The position numbers were made by a program, and so were the translations under genes. The notes beneath the pieces were generated by a model, which saw only the letters and a program-made list of their open reading frames with translations, searched no databases and was not told the DNA's origin. From Acidiphilium multivorum AIU301 (GTDB lineage: Bacteria; Pseudomonadota; Alphaproteobacteria; Acetobacterales; Acetobacteraceae): a DNA stretch of 64,000 nucleotides. The stretch spans positions 496,001 through 560,000 of the forward strand of contig NC_015186.1 of the NCBI RefSeq assembly GCF_000202835.1, read 5' to 3'. Positions 25,170 through 38,232 of the stretch are shown one piece after another (within the stretch, counting starts at the first letter, position 1; each line of letters opens with the position of its first letter).

Positions 25170-26342
25170 GTGATGGCCGCGCTCGGGCCGTTCGGCGCGG
25201 CGCCGCGCGTGGCGGTCGGCGTGTCCGGCGGCGCGGACAGCATGGCCCTGACTTTGCTCGCCGCCTCCTGGGCACGGGAGCGCGGCGGCGACTGTCTCGG
25301 GCTCATCGCCGATCATGGCTTGCGTCCGGTATCGGCGGACGAAGCCTCCCTGACCGGGCGGCGACTGGCCGCGCTCGGCATCGGCTACCGGATCCTCCGC
25401 CTTCAGCTCGGTCCGGGCCCGGCCCTGCAGGCCCGCGCCCGCGACGCCCGCCACGCGTCCCTTGCGGCGGCGGCGCGCGGCGCGGGGATCGTGCATCTCC
25501 TGCTCGGCCATCATGCCGGCGATCAGGATGAATTGCGGGCGATGCGGGCGGCGCGCGGCCCGCGCGGGTTGGCGGGAATGGCAGGGTTTGCCGCGCGCGA
25601 CGACATCGTGATCCTGCGCCCGCTGCTCGGGACGGACCCCGCCGTGCTGCGGGAATTCCTGAGCGGACGGGGCATCGGCTGGGTCGAGGATCCGTCCAAT
25701 GCCGATGCGCGTTTCGAGCGAGTCCGGGTCCGGGCCACGCGGCGGCAAGCGGCCTTGGTGCCTCCGTCGCTCGATGCGGATCGCCGGGCCGCCGCCGAAC
25801 GCGATGTGGCGGAAATCCTCGTCCGGGACGTTTCCCTCCGCCCGGAAGGCTGGGCGATCGTCCGCGCGGCGTCGCTCCCGGTGGAGGCGCTGGCCGTGCT
25901 GTTCCGCGTTCTCGGCGGCGCGGCCTATCCGCCGGCCCGGGCCGCGCTGGAACGCCTCGCGCCGGAATTGCGCCCGGCGACGCTGGGTGGCGTGCGGATC
26001 ATGGCCGCCGGCCGCCATGGTCCCGGCTGGCTGCTGGTGCGGGAGGCGGCGGCCTGCGCGCCGCCGGTCGCCGCCGTCCGCGGGGCGGTCTGGGACGGGC
26101 GGTTTCGGGTGCGTGACGTGCCGCCGGGCGCGCGCACGATCGGCGCGCTGGGTGATTCGGCCGCGGAAATCGGGCGCCGGTCGGGCCTTCCCGCCGCGCT
26201 GCGGCGCACGCTGCCGGCCTTCTTCGGCGGGGATGGCGTGCTGTCCGTGCCGCATCTGGCGGGCGGCCCGGCATCGGCGGTCGTGTTCGCGCCGCAGGGG
26301 CCGGCCGCGGCCGCCCCGTTCGAGCCGGTGCCCTGTGGCTGA
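25170..26342 (+). CDS. tilS: tRNA(Ile)-lysidine synthetase TilS
   Basis: This 390-residue protein has the PP-loop ATP-pyrophosphatase motif SGGADSMAL near residue 20 and the family's HHAGDQDE block. TilS converts C34 of the CAU-anticodon tRNA-Ile to lysidine, which is essential for reading AUA. The GTG at 25170 (followed by ATG at 25173) is the first conventional start. However, the same frame upstream reads LTAAEADGLGRHFARVM, typical TilS N-terminal sequence with no ATG, GTG or TTG. The real start may therefore be a CTG overlapping the cpoB stop around 25125. The C-terminal domain looks short but intact. Confidence 0.9.
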   Translation: MMAALGPFGAAPRVAVGVSGGADSMALTLLAASWARERGGDCLGLIADHGLRPVSADEASLTGRRLAALGIGYRILRLQLGPGPALQARARDARHASLAAAARGAGIVHLLLGHHAGDQDELRAMRAARGPRGLAGMAGFAARDDIVILRPLLGTDPAVLREFLSGRGIGWVEDPSNADARFERVRVRATRRQAALVPPSLDADRRAAAERDVAEILVRDVSLRPEGWAIVRAASLPVEALAVLFRVLGGAAYPPARAALERLAPELRPATLGGVRIMAAGRHGPGWLLVREAAACAPPVAAVRGAVWDGRFRVRDVPPGARTIGALGDSAAEIGRRSGLPAALRRTLPAFFGGDGVLSVPHLAGGPASAVVFAPQGPAAAAPFEPVPCG

Positions 26343-26531
26343 CAGACCTGCACGTGGCGCTCACCGGCAGGATAGGAAAATTCGGGGGCATACCCATTTC
26401 CGATTAGGAGTGGCGAACTGTCCGCCGCCGTGCCAGAATGGACGGCGGTAAGGGTTGGCCTGAAATTTCGGCCGGTTTCCGCCGGCCCCCCGGTCTTGCG
26501 TGCCGGGGCGAACAGGACTGGATGAAGCTTG

Positions 26532-28457
<1,926 letters not shown>

Positions 28458-28490
28458 ACGGCCCGGCCGGCAGGGCCGCGGGTTGACGGA

Positions 28491-28523
28491 AAAAGCCGGA
28501 GGCGGTCGCCTCCGGCTTTTTTC
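28491..28523 (+). terminator. Intrinsic terminator after ftsH
   Basis: GCCGGAGGC (28495-28503) pairs with GCCTCCGGC (28508-28516) around a 4-base loop, flanked by A4 on the left and T6 on the right. It works for ftsH on the plus strand. Confidence 0.9.
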
Positions 28524-28579
28524 ATGGTGCCCAGCCGCCCATATGCGGTTCCGAACCTATTTCGAACAGGAGCACGGGT

Positions 28580-29458
28580 ATGAGTCTGAAGATTGGCGTG
28601 ATCGGTCTTGGCCGGATGGGTGCTGCGATGGCGGCGCGGTTGATCGAGCGCGGCCATCAGGTCTGCGGCTGGAACCGGACGGCGGCGCGGGCCGAAGCGA
28701 TCCAGGGGCTCGCGGCCAAGGCGTCGCCGGCGGAGGTGGCCATGTCGGCCGATTACGTTATCGTGATGCTGCTGGACGAGACGGCCTCGCGCGCGGCCTA
28801 TCACGGCGAGGGCGGGCTGCTGAGCGCCAATCTGCAGCAGGCCCTCGTGATCGACATGAGCACGCTGAAGCCCGCCGACATGCAGGCCAATGCCGAGGCG
28901 GTCACCGCGCATGGCGGGCGTTTCGTGGCCTGCCCCGTGGGCGGCACGGTCGGCCCGGCGCGGTCGGGCAAGCTGCTCGGCCTTGCCGGCGGCGATGCCG
29001 CGACGATCGACGCCGCGAAGCCGGTTCTCGACGAGCTGTGCGACCGGATGGAGCGGTTCGACACGCCGCAGGCCGCGGCGGCGATGAAGCTCGCGGTCAA
29101 CCTGCCGTTGCTGGCCGCGTTCCAGGCGCTGGGCGAGGCCGCGTTGATCACCCGCGATTACGGGATTTCGCCGGAACGGCTGCTCGGCATCATCGGCAAG
29201 AGTTCCGGCGGCGCACCTGCCTTTGCCACCCGCAGCGCCGCGATCATCACCGAGATGGGCGGCACGCGCAGCGAGTCGGTCGGCTTCTCGCTCGAGGCGG
29301 TCGAGAAGGATCTCCGCCTGATGGACGAGGCGGGCGATGCCGCCGGCTTCAACCTGAAACTGGTCGAATCGGTCCGCCGCGCGGCGCATGACGCCGTGCG
29401 CGAAGGCTGGGGCGACCGCGACCTCGCGGCGCTGGCGGCCTTCAACCTCCGCGCCTGA
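28580..29458 (+). CDS. NAD(P)-binding beta-hydroxyacid dehydrogenase family protein
   Basis: This 292-residue protein opens with a Rossmann motif GVIGLGRMGAAMA (residues 6-18). It continues with the 6PGDH-like helical domain and the family lysine in AAAMKLAVNLP near residue 172. The family includes 3-hydroxyisobutyrate and tartronate semialdehyde reductases; the substrate cannot be assigned. The family signature glycine block FVACPVGGTVGPARSGKL is present. AGGAG lies just upstream of the ATG at 28580. Its stop is 3 bases from the end of the convergent enoyl-CoA hydratase gene. Confidence 0.85.
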   Translation: MSLKIGVIGLGRMGAAMAARLIERGHQVCGWNRTAARAEAIQGLAAKASPAEVAMSADYVIVMLLDETASRAAYHGEGGLLSANLQQALVIDMSTLKPADMQANAEAVTAHGGRFVACPVGGTVGPARSGKLLGLAGGDAATIDAAKPVLDELCDRMERFDTPQAAAAMKLAVNLPLLAAFQALGEAALITRDYGISPERLLGIIGKSSGGAPAFATRSAAIITEMGGTRSESVGFSLEAVEKDLRLMDEAGDAAGFNLKLVESVRRAAHDAVREGWGDRDLAALAAFNLRA

Positions 29459-29461
29459 AGC

Positions 29462-30223
29462 TCAGCCGCCGCGCTTCTTCGCCCGCAGCGCCCCCATGGC
29501 CTCGATGAAGACCGGGTCGCGGTGCGCGGCGTCGAGGCCGGCGGCGAACGATTCGCCATCCAGCGTGCCGGCTGCGAGCCTGGCGATCGCCGCCTTCATG
29601 CCGCGCACGGCGAGGGGCGCATTGGCTTCCAGCCGGGCGGCGAGGGCGTCGACCGCCGCATCCAGCCCGTCCGCGGCTGCCAACTGGGTCAGGTAGCCGA
29701 TCCGCAGCAGGGTTGCCGCATCGATCGCCTGCGCCGAGACGAAGAGCAGGCGTGTCGCGTCCGGCCCGATCCGCTCGACCGCGCGGGCGAGCCCCGAGCG
29801 GTAATAATGCAGGCCGATCCGCGCCGCCGGCATCAGCAGTTCCATGCCGGTCACACCGATGCGGAAATCGCAGGCGAGGGCGAGATCGACCGCGCCGCCA
29901 TAGAGATTGCCGTGCAGCCGGGCGATGACCGGCTGGGGCAGGGCGGCGAGCGCCGTGCCCACGCGGCCGATGCCGCCCGGCCCGTCCTCGGCATCGCCGG
30001 TGTCGCCGCGCGAGAGCGCATCGAGATCGAAGCCGGCGCTGAAGACCGGTCCGGCGGCCTCGAACACGACGACGCGGACCGAATCGTCCGCCGCGAGCGT
30101 GGCGCAATGGCCGAGCAGGACGGCAAGATCGTCCGCGCCGAGCCGGTTGCGCAGGGCGGGGCGGTTCAGCCGCAGCCGGGCGATGGCGCCGTGGCGTTCG
30201 AGAATCGGGGGTGTTTCGGTCAT
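29462..30223 (-). CDS. Enoyl-CoA hydratase/isomerase family protein
   Basis: This 253-residue crotonase-fold protein has AGPVFSAGFDLDAL (oxyanion-hole segment, residues 55-70) and the LHGNLYGGAVDLALACDFRIG block near 105-125. The start at 30223 follows GGAGGAG on the minus strand. Where classic hydratases have catalytic Glu residues, the second position reads IGLHYYRSG, as in carnitinyl-CoA or other divergent crotonases, so hydratase activity is uncertain. It stands alone, convergent with the dehydrogenase gene. The 290-base gap to pnp holds inverted repeats but no gene. Confidence 0.8.
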   Translation of the reverse strand: MTETPPILERHGAIARLRLNRPALRNRLGADDLAVLLGHCATLAADDSVRVVVFEAAGPVFSAGFDLDALSRGDTGDAEDGPGGIGRVGTALAALPQPVIARLHGNLYGGAVDLALACDFRIGVTGMELLMPAARIGLHYYRSGLARAVERIGPDATRLLFVSAQAIDAATLLRIGYLTQLAAADGLDAAVDALAARLEANAPLAVRGMKAAIARLAAGTLDGESFAAGLDAAHRDPVFIEAMGALRAKKRGG

Positions 30224-30306
30224 GCAGATCTCCTCCGTGCCCCCGCAGTAGCGGAGCGGCGGCATTTGGACTATAAGACCGCTGTGCGCCGCTGGCGCAT
30301 CTTCAG

Positions 30307-30325
30307 CCGGGAGATCGTCTCCCGG
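30307..30325. repeat. Perfect inverted repeat upstream of pnp
   Basis: CCGGGAGA (30307-30314) and TCTCCCGG (30318-30325) flank a TCG loop, about 190 bases before the pnp start. A second weaker stem (GGCTGTG with CACAGCC, roughly 30403-30431) follows. pnp mRNAs in other bacteria carry leader hairpins cut by RNase III for autoregulation. Whether these hairpins are inside the pnp transcript is unknown, and neither is followed by a T run. Confidence 0.35.
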
Positions 30326-30516
30326 TCGTGATCGGAACGGCTCAGATCGTTCGGTTGCGCGCAACGCCGGGGTCTCTTCGGCGTTTCCGGCCACATGGCC
30401 CGTGGCTGTGACGAGACATCGCCCACAGCCCGACCCATGCCGCCCGAGACGCCGCGTCCCGCACCGCGCCGCCGATGATGTGGCCGTCCCGGTCCTGTTG
30501 TTGCAAGGACCGAATG

Positions 30517-32667
<2,151 letters not shown>

Positions 32668-32732
32668 CGCACGGGCAATCCCCGGTCAGGTGGCAGCACC
32701 TGGCCGGATGCGCGTTGCGGACCGAGGACAGG

Positions 32733-32768
32733 AACGGCCCCCGTGCGATCGCGCGGGGGCCGTTTCGC
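32733..32768 (+). terminator. Intrinsic terminator after pnp
   Basis: AACGGCCCCCG (32733-32743) pairs with CGGGGGCCGTT (32754-32764), then TTC. It is a long GC-rich stem with a short T tail, 65 bases after the pnp stop, and could also act for the convergent MFS gene. Confidence 0.75.
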
Positions 32769-32797
32769 CGTTCGGCCGCAGGGTCAGATCTGGGAGG

Positions 32798-34011
32798 TCA
32801 GAACCGGATCGTGCGCGGCCGCGCGGCCGCGAGGCCGAAGCCGAGCGTGGGCGCCTGCAGGATCACCAGGAACGCGACCGACGGCCACCAGTGGCCGCTG
32901 AGCGTGTGGATCACCCCAAGCCCGAGCGGCCCCGCGATCGACACCGCATAGCCCACCATCTGCGAGAACGCCGACAGCGCCATGGCCTCGGCCGGGCCGC
33001 CGGTGCGCAGCACCATCAGCGTCAGCGCCAGGGGAAAGCACGCGCCCTGGCCGATGCCGATGAACACCACCCACACCCAGGGGGCGGCGGCCGGCGCCAG
33101 CATCAGCCCGACATAGCCGACACTGACGATGGCGAGCAGACTCGCAAGCAGCAGCCGCTGGTCGCGGCTGCGGGTGGCGAGGCTCGGCGTGACCAGCGCC
33201 GCCGGAATGGCGACGAGGGTCGTCGTCGAGAGCATGATCCCGGCCATCGTCGGGTTGATCCGTGGGCGTGCAGGATGGCCGGCAGCCAGGACAGGATCGA
33301 GTAGAAGCCGAGCGACTGCAGGCCCATGAACATCGTCACCGCCCAGGCCAGCGGGCTGCGCGCCAGCTTGCGGAACGCGCCCGACGTCGGCGTGTGGCTC
33401 AGCCGGTGGGCGCCATGGGCGAGCTGCGGCGCCCAGACCGCCGCCGCGACGATCGCCGGCACCGCCCACAGCCCCAGCGCGCCGCGCCAGGCTAAGGGAG
33501 TGGCATCGGCAACCGGCACGCTGACCGCCGCGGCGACCGAGGCGATCGTCGTCATCACCGTGGTGTAGCAGCCGGTGACGAGCCCGACGCGGGTGGGAAA
33601 ATCGCGCTTGACCAGCCCCGGCAGCAGCACGTTGCCCATCGCGATCGCCGCCCCGCCCATCACCGTGCCGGCGAACAGCGCGGCCGCTCCCCCGAGCACG
33701 CGGATCAGCAGGCCGGCGGCGAGCAGCACCAGCACCGTCATCATCGCCGCTTCCAGCCCGATCCGCCGCTGCAGCATGATGCTGACCGGCGCGAGTGCAG
33801 CGAAGCAGACGACGGGGATGGTGGCGAGCACGGTGAGCCCGAGCGGCCCGAGGCCGAGGGCCGCGCCGATCGGGGTGAGCAGCGGCGAGACCGAGGCCAG
33901 CGCCGCGCGCAGGTTCACGGCGATGAGCAGGATGCCGGCAAAGAGCAGCAGGTTCCGAAAGGGGCTGTCGGCGGCGGCGGTGGCCGTCGTTGTCTTCGTG
34001 TCTGGGGTCAT
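32798..34011 (-). pseudogene. MFS transporter (CynX/NimT-like) broken by a frameshift
   Basis: Two overlapping minus-strand frames together make one major-facilitator protein of about 404 residues with roughly 12 membrane helices. The first frame starts at 34011 (MTPDTKTT...) and is normal through LSWLPAILHAHG. The second resumes with INPTMAGIMLSTT and runs to 32798. The reading frame slips at about 33257-33262, where one base appears missing (CACGG then ATCAACC on the minus strand). The N-terminal helices (ILLIAVNLRAALASVSPLL) resemble cyanate/nitroimidazole transporters of the CynX family. This is either a real recent inactivation or a sequencing error. The substrate is unknown. Confidence 0.8.
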
Positions 34012-34042
34012 GGGTGCGATGCGGCGGCGGGGCCGCAGCCTT

Positions 34043-34684
34043 TCAGGCGGCTGGCAGGAGGCGCTTGACCAGCGCCGAAACGCGATGCCGGCGCATTTCG
34101 TAGCGTGCCTTGGCATCGGTCGTCATGTAATTCATCTGCACCGTGTAGCGCTTGCCGACATAGGTGCGGTGGCCGTGCCAGGTGGTCGGGCCGTTCGGGA
34201 AGACGAGCAGCGTGCCGTCGACCGGCGGCACCTCCACCGCGTAATCCTCGAGATCGTCCGGCCCGCGCAGCAGCCGCAGGCATCCATCCTGCCGCGCCCA
34301 AGCCTCGCTGGCCGGGTTGAGATAGAGCAGGATGGTCACCCGCTTGGCGATCGAATCGCAATGGATCTTGCCGTCGCGCGCATCGGTGCGGCCGCGGAGC
34401 GTCAGCATCACCGGCGCGCCGTCGAGGTCGAGGCCGAATTTGCCGGCGATGATCTGCCGCATCCGCTCGCCCTTCATCTCGTCCATCAGCTGTGCGGCGT
34501 TCGGTCCGAGCCTGACGGATTCGATCGGAAAGCTGCCCCGCGCGCCCAGCGGCGGCAGGTCGGCGACCACGCTGGTCAGGCGTTCCGGCCGGACGAAGCC
34601 GCGCATCACGAGATGCGGGAAAGGGTCGGCGGAGGTCTCGGTCGCGGCAAGGCCTTCGAAATCGACGACGGGGCTGGCGGTCAT
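34043..34684 (-). CDS. 2-oxoglutarate/Fe(II)-dependent oxygenase-like protein
   Basis: This 213-residue protein has the double-stranded beta-helix iron site: H-x-D in KIHCDSIAKR near residue 108, a distal His in TTWHGHRTY near 168, and a basic residue for 2-oxoglutarate in VGKRYTVQ. RVTILLYLNPAS is typical of prolyl-4-hydroxylase-like family members. The substrate is not known. It lies 31 bases upstream of the broken transporter on the same strand, so they were possibly co-transcribed. Confidence 0.75.
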   Translation of the reverse strand: MTASPVVDFEGLAATETSADPFPHLVMRGFVRPERLTSVVADLPPLGARGSFPIESVRLGPNAAQLMDEMKGERMRQIIAGKFGLDLDGAPVMLTLRGRTDARDGKIHCDSIAKRVTILLYLNPASEAWARQDGCLRLLRGPDDLEDYAVEVPPVDGTLLVFPNGPTTWHGHRTYVGKRYTVQMNYMTTDAKARYEMRRHRVSALVKRLLPAA

Positions 34685-34778
34685 GGTGGCGTTCCGTTTA
34701 ACAAGCGGCGGGGCGACGTGCCCACGGCAATGATAATCTAGAAATCACAACTTACAGGGTCTGGGTCGAAAGAAAACC

Positions 34779-35180
34779 ATGCAGCGCGGCATATCGGATC
34801 TGGGAATGCTCGCCGGCAGGCTGGCGCTGGCGCTACTCTACGTGCAGGCGGGGTGGAGCAAGGTCGTGCACTGGCCTGGAATCGTGCATCTGCTCACCCA
34901 TCTCGACGCCCCGGCGCCGACGCTCGGCGCGGTGATCGCCGTGGTCTGCGAACTCGGGGCCGGCGGCCTCGTGATGCTCGGGCTGCGGACCCGTCCGGCC
35001 GCGATCGTGCTGATTCTGTTCACCATTGCCGCCAACTGGCTGGCGCACCGCTTCTGGCTGATGCAGGGCCAGGCCGCGGCGGCGGCGGAAATCCAGTTCT
35101 TTCTGGATTTGGCGATCTGTGGCGGCCTGCTGCTGCTGGCCTCCGCCGGGCCGGGGCGCTTCTCGCTGGACCGGCGCTGA
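34779..35180 (+). CDS. DoxX family membrane protein
   Basis: This 133-residue protein has four predicted membrane helices and the DoxX opening GRLALALLYVQAGWSKVVH. The VCELGAGGLVMLGLRTRPAA segment in the middle is also typical. DoxX proteins are linked to respiration and sulfur or oxidative stress metabolism, but most, including this one, cannot be assigned a reaction. It is divergent from the 2OG oxygenase gene; the 94-base region between them must hold both promoters. Confidence 0.8.
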   Translation: MQRGISDLGMLAGRLALALLYVQAGWSKVVHWPGIVHLLTHLDAPAPTLGAVIAVVCELGAGGLVMLGLRTRPAAIVLILFTIAANWLAHRFWLMQGQAAAAAEIQFFLDLAICGGLLLLASAGPGRFSLDRR

Positions 35181-35186
35181 AACGAC

Positions 35187-35216
35187 AAAGGGCGCGTGCC
35201 CGTAAAGGCCGCGCCC
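35187..35216 (-). terminator. Terminator after rpsU
   Basis: On the minus strand, GGGCGCG (35216-35210) pairs with CGCGCCC (35196-35190), followed by TTTGTCGTTT. It lies 27 bases beyond the rpsU stop and also between the convergent doxX and rpsU genes. Confidence 0.6.
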
Positions 35217-35242
35217 CGACTCGTCGCGCTCACGTGGAGCGA

Positions 35243-35446
35243 TCAGAACCCTTCGCGCTCGATCCGCTTGCGCTCCATCTTGCGGGCGCGGCGAACGGCT
35301 TCGGCCGCCTCGCGGGCACGGCGCTCGGAGGGCTTTTCGTAGTGCCGGCGCAACTTCATCTCGCGGAACACGCCTTCACGCTGAAGCTTCTTCTTGAGCG
35401 CCTTCAGCGCCTGATCGACATTGTTGTCACGAACGAGAACTTGCAC
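35243..35446 (-). CDS. rpsU: 30S ribosomal protein S21
   Basis: This 67-residue basic protein, [20 protein letters not shown] then [18 protein letters not shown], is a full-length S21. It is a monocistronic gene with its own terminator. S21 helps the 30S subunit in initiation. Its promoter must lie in the 218 bases before def, which reads the other way. Confidence 0.97.
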   Translation of the reverse strand: MQVLVRDNNVDQALKALKKKLQREGVFREMKLRRHYEKPSERRAREAAEAVRRARKMERKRIEREGF

Positions 35447-35664
35447 TTGGCCAGATACTCCAGAACGGTTGAACGGTTTGCGTTTAGTCTAGCAGATGAA
35501 CGCCAAAAAGCCGCACCATTTCCGGCGCAGCCGTCGCCCATGCCGGGATTGCCCCGTCATTCCCTCGCCTTATAGCAAAATCCTCGCGCTTGCCAACAGT
35601 CTTGTCGGGGCTGGCAAGCGCAATCCCGCTTTGCGATCCGGCGGAATTGCGCCATGTGTCGGGC

Positions 35665-36219
35665 ATGGCGCTTCTGAAACTGGCCCGGCTGGGCCATCCC
35701 GTGCTGTTCGCGAAGGCCGAGCCGGTCGCGGATCCGGCCGCGCCGGAGATTGCCCGCCTGTTGCACGACATGGCCGAGACGCTGGCGGATGCCGGAGGCG
35801 TCGGCCTTGCGGCGCCGCAGGTGCATGTGCCGCTGCGGCTCTTCATCTATCGGGTGCCGGAGAGCCGCGCCGGCGGCGGCGAGCATGATGGCCCGCGCGG
35901 TCTTTCGGCGGTGATCAATCCGGAACTCGTCCTGCATCCCGGAGAACCAGTCGAGGACTGGGAAGGGTGCCTGTCGATTCCCGGCATGAGCGCGCTGGTG
36001 CCCCGCGCCGCCAGACTGACACTGCGCGCCATGGACGCGACCGGCGCGCCGTTCAGCCGGGAGGCCGCGGGGTTTCACGCCCGCGTGATCCAGCACGAGG
36101 CCGATCATCTGGACGGCATTCTCTATCCGCAGCGCCTGCGCGACCCGCGGCTGATGGGATTCAACGAGGAAGTGGCGCGGTTCCGCGACGAGATCGCGCG
36201 CGCCGCAGGAGAGTTGTGA
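35665..36219 (+). CDS. def: Peptide deformylase
   Basis: This 184-residue metalloenzyme has all three motifs: GVGLAAPQ (residues 46-53), EGCLSIPG (near 103) and QHEADHLDG (near 145). It removes the formyl group from nascent proteins. The start at 35665 (MALLKLARLGHP) matches family length; the frame is open further upstream. Its TGA overlaps the COQ9 ATG (TGATG, 36217-36221). Confidence 0.95.
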   Translation: MALLKLARLGHPVLFAKAEPVADPAAPEIARLLHDMAETLADAGGVGLAAPQVHVPLRLFIYRVPESRAGGGEHDGPRGLSAVINPELVLHPGEPVEDWEGCLSIPGMSALVPRAARLTLRAMDATGAPFSREAAGFHARVIQHEADHLDGILYPQRLRDPRLMGFNEEVARFRDEIARAAGEL

Positions 36220-36875
36220 TGAACGAGATGGCGATGACCGGCGAGGACGAGGTCCGCGCGGATGACGATGCGCTTCTGCGCGCCCTGGTCGAGGAGGTGC
36301 CGTTCGATGGCTGGACGCGCACCGCCCTGCGGCGGGCGCTGGCGCGGCTCGGCCGCGATCCCGACGAGGCGGAGCTGCTGTTCGAGGGCGGCGCGCCGGC
36401 GATGATTGAGGCCTGGACCGCGCTCGTCGACCGGGACATGGAGGATGCGGCCGGCACGATTGCCGAAACCCGGCTTGCGGCGCGGGTGCGGGCGCTCATC
36501 CTGCTCCGGCTCGATCGCGTGGCGCCGCATCGCGAGGCGATCCGCCGCGCCCTCGCCATTCTCGCCCTGCCGCGCAACGCGGCGCTGGCGGCGCGGATCA
36601 CCGGCCGCACGGTGGATGCGATCTGGCATGCGGCGGGCGACCGCTCCGCCGATTTCTCCTGGTATACGAAGCGGGCGATCCTTGCCGCGGTCTATTCGAC
36701 GACGCTGCTCTACTGGCTGCGCGATGCCTCGGAGAACGGGGAGGACACCAGGGCGTTCCTCGACCGGCGGCTGGCCGGCGTCGCGCTGATCACCCGCACC
36801 CGCAAGCGCATCGAATCGCGGCTTGCCGGGCTGCGGCGCGGCCCTATGCGCGCAGGCCCATCGCCGTCCGCATGA
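36219..36875 (+). CDS. COQ9 family protein (ubiquinone biosynthesis accessory)
   Basis: This 218-residue protein has an acidic N-terminus, then EEVPFDGWTRTALRRALARL and a TetR-like helical fold with the COQ9 segment SADFSWYTKRAILAAVYSTTLLYWLRD near 145-172. In mitochondria COQ9 binds lipids and presents the quinone intermediate to COQ7. Translation is coupled to def. Its last 32 bases overlap tail-to-tail with a UbiH-like monooxygenase gene, another ubiquinone-pathway type gene. Confidence 0.88.
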   Translation: MNEMAMTGEDEVRADDDALLRALVEEVPFDGWTRTALRRALARLGRDPDEAELLFEGGAPAMIEAWTALVDRDMEDAAGTIAETRLAARVRALILLRLDRVAPHREAIRRALAILALPRNAALAARITGRTVDAIWHAAGDRSADFSWYTKRAILAAVYSTTLLYWLRDASENGEDTRAFLDRRLAGVALITRTRKRIESRLAGLRRGPMRAGPSPSA

Positions 36876-38034
36876 AGCGGCGCTTGAGCCGGGGCATCCG
36901 GTTCACCGCGGCGAGCCCGATATCGCGCACGAGGCGCACCGGCGGCAGGTCGGTCGAAAACAGGCGGTCGAGTGCGTCGGTCGCGGCGAGCATGGCGATG
37001 TTGGCCGGCCGGCGGATGCGCTGATAGCGCGCCAGCAGGTCCGGGCTGCCCGGATCGGCGGCCGCGTCGATCAGCTCGGCCAGCGCGATGCCGTCCTGCA
37101 GGCCGAGATTGAGCCCCTGGCCGGCGATCGGGTGCACGCCGTGCGCGGAATCGCCGACGAGAACCAGCCGGGTCGCATGATAGCGGTGGGCGTGCAGCGC
37201 CGAGAGCGGATAGGTCCAGCGCCGCCCCACCAGCCGGATGCGGCCGAGATGCGCGCCGAGCCGCCGCGCGACCTCGATGGTGAATCGCGGATCGTCCATT
37301 GCCGCGAGGCGCGCGGCATTGGCGTGGCTTTCGGTGAAGACGATGGCGGACAGGTGGGCGCCATCGGCATCGCTCATCGGCAGTTGCGCGAAGGGCCCGC
37401 CCGGCAGGAAGTGCTCGAGCGCCACGTTGTGGTGCGGCCGTTCGTGTTCCACGGCACAGACCACGGCGCTCTGACGATAGGGATAGCGGGTGACGGCGAT
37501 GCCGGCCTCGGCGCGCAGCGTGCTGCCCCGACCGTCGGCGGCGACCACCAGGTTCACGCGATAGCTCGGCCCGTCGGCGATCGCGACCGTGGCGCCATCG
37601 GCATCGCGGGTGACGCGCGCGGTGGCCGGGGCGTGCAGGATCACCGCCGAGTCGGCGAGGGCGCGGTTGATCGCCATGCGCAGCGAGCGGGCTTCGACAA
37701 TCCAGCCGAACGGCTCGTCGCCGACATCGCGATGATCGAAATCGAGAAACAGCGGCGAGGGCGGGCGGCCCGGCTTGCCGTCCGAGACGCGGATGCGTTC
37801 GATCGGGCAGGGCGGAAAGGGCAAGCGGTCCCATAGCCCGGCACGGTCGAGCAGGTCGCGGGAGCCGTAGGCGATGGCATAGGCGCGGCCATCGAAATCC
37901 GGATGTTCCATCGGCGGCAGCGCCGCCCGGTCGACGAGCACGACCCGCTGCCCGCCGGCAGCGAGGCGCAGGGCAAGCGCCGCCCCGACCGGCCCCGCCC
38001 CGATGATTGCGACATCCGCTGTGTCGTTCGTCAT
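36844..38034 (-). CDS. UbiH/UbiF-family FAD-dependent monooxygenase (ubiquinone biosynthesis)
   Basis: This 396-residue flavoprotein has the N-terminal FAD motif VAIIGAGPVGAALALRLA (residues 8-25), the DG motif VVAADGRGSTLR near 152-163 and the GD motif LVGDSAHGVHPIAGQGLNLGLQD-type block near 275-297. UbiH/F/I enzymes hydroxylate the ubiquinone ring; which position this one acts on cannot be told. The start at 38034 (MTNDTADVA) is the first ATG giving the usual N-terminus. Its 3' end overlaps the convergent COQ9 gene by 32 bases. Confidence 0.9.
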   Translation of the reverse strand: MTNDTADVAIIGAGPVGAALALRLAAGGQRVVLVDRAALPPMEHPDFDGRAYAIAYGSRDLLDRAGLWDRLPFPPCPIERIRVSDGKPGRPPSPLFLDFDHRDVGDEPFGWIVEARSLRMAINRALADSAVILHAPATARVTRDADGATVAIADGPSYRVNLVVAADGRGSTLRAEAGIAVTRYPYRQSAVVCAVEHERPHHNVALEHFLPGGPFAQLPMSDADGAHLSAIVFTESHANAARLAAMDDPRFTIEVARRLGAHLGRIRLVGRRWTYPLSALHAHRYHATRLVLVGDSAHGVHPIAGQGLNLGLQDGIALAELIDAAADPGSPDLLARYQRIRRPANIAMLAATDALDRLFSTDLPPVRLVRDIGLAAVNRMPRLKRRFMRTAMGLRA

Positions 38035-38144
38035 GTCCGGCCTCCTGTGATGGCCGGAATGTCGCATCTGCGGGGAATCCTGCAAGCCATGCCCGCGCTG
38101 GCCTGCCGGCGTGTTGGGTCATGACCGAGGCTGGTTCTCAATAC

Positions 38145-38171
38145 GATGAAATTTTAGGCAAAAATTGCATC
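38145..38171. promoter_or_regulatory. AT-rich inverted repeat upstream of amtB
   Basis: GATGAAATTTT (38145-38155) and AAAATTGCATC (38161-38171) form an 11-base inverted repeat with one mismatch and a 5-base spacer. Its centre is about 75 bases upstream of the -24 element of the amtB promoter, a position typical of an enhancer-binding protein site. It does not match the classical NtrC half-site that I know, so the binding protein is unknown. No T run follows, so a terminator is less likely. Confidence 0.35.
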
Positions 38172-38232
38172 ATTTGAAAACTGATCCATCCGGTCATGAT
38201 TAAACATGCCGATTATTCGCGCTTTCGGGTGT

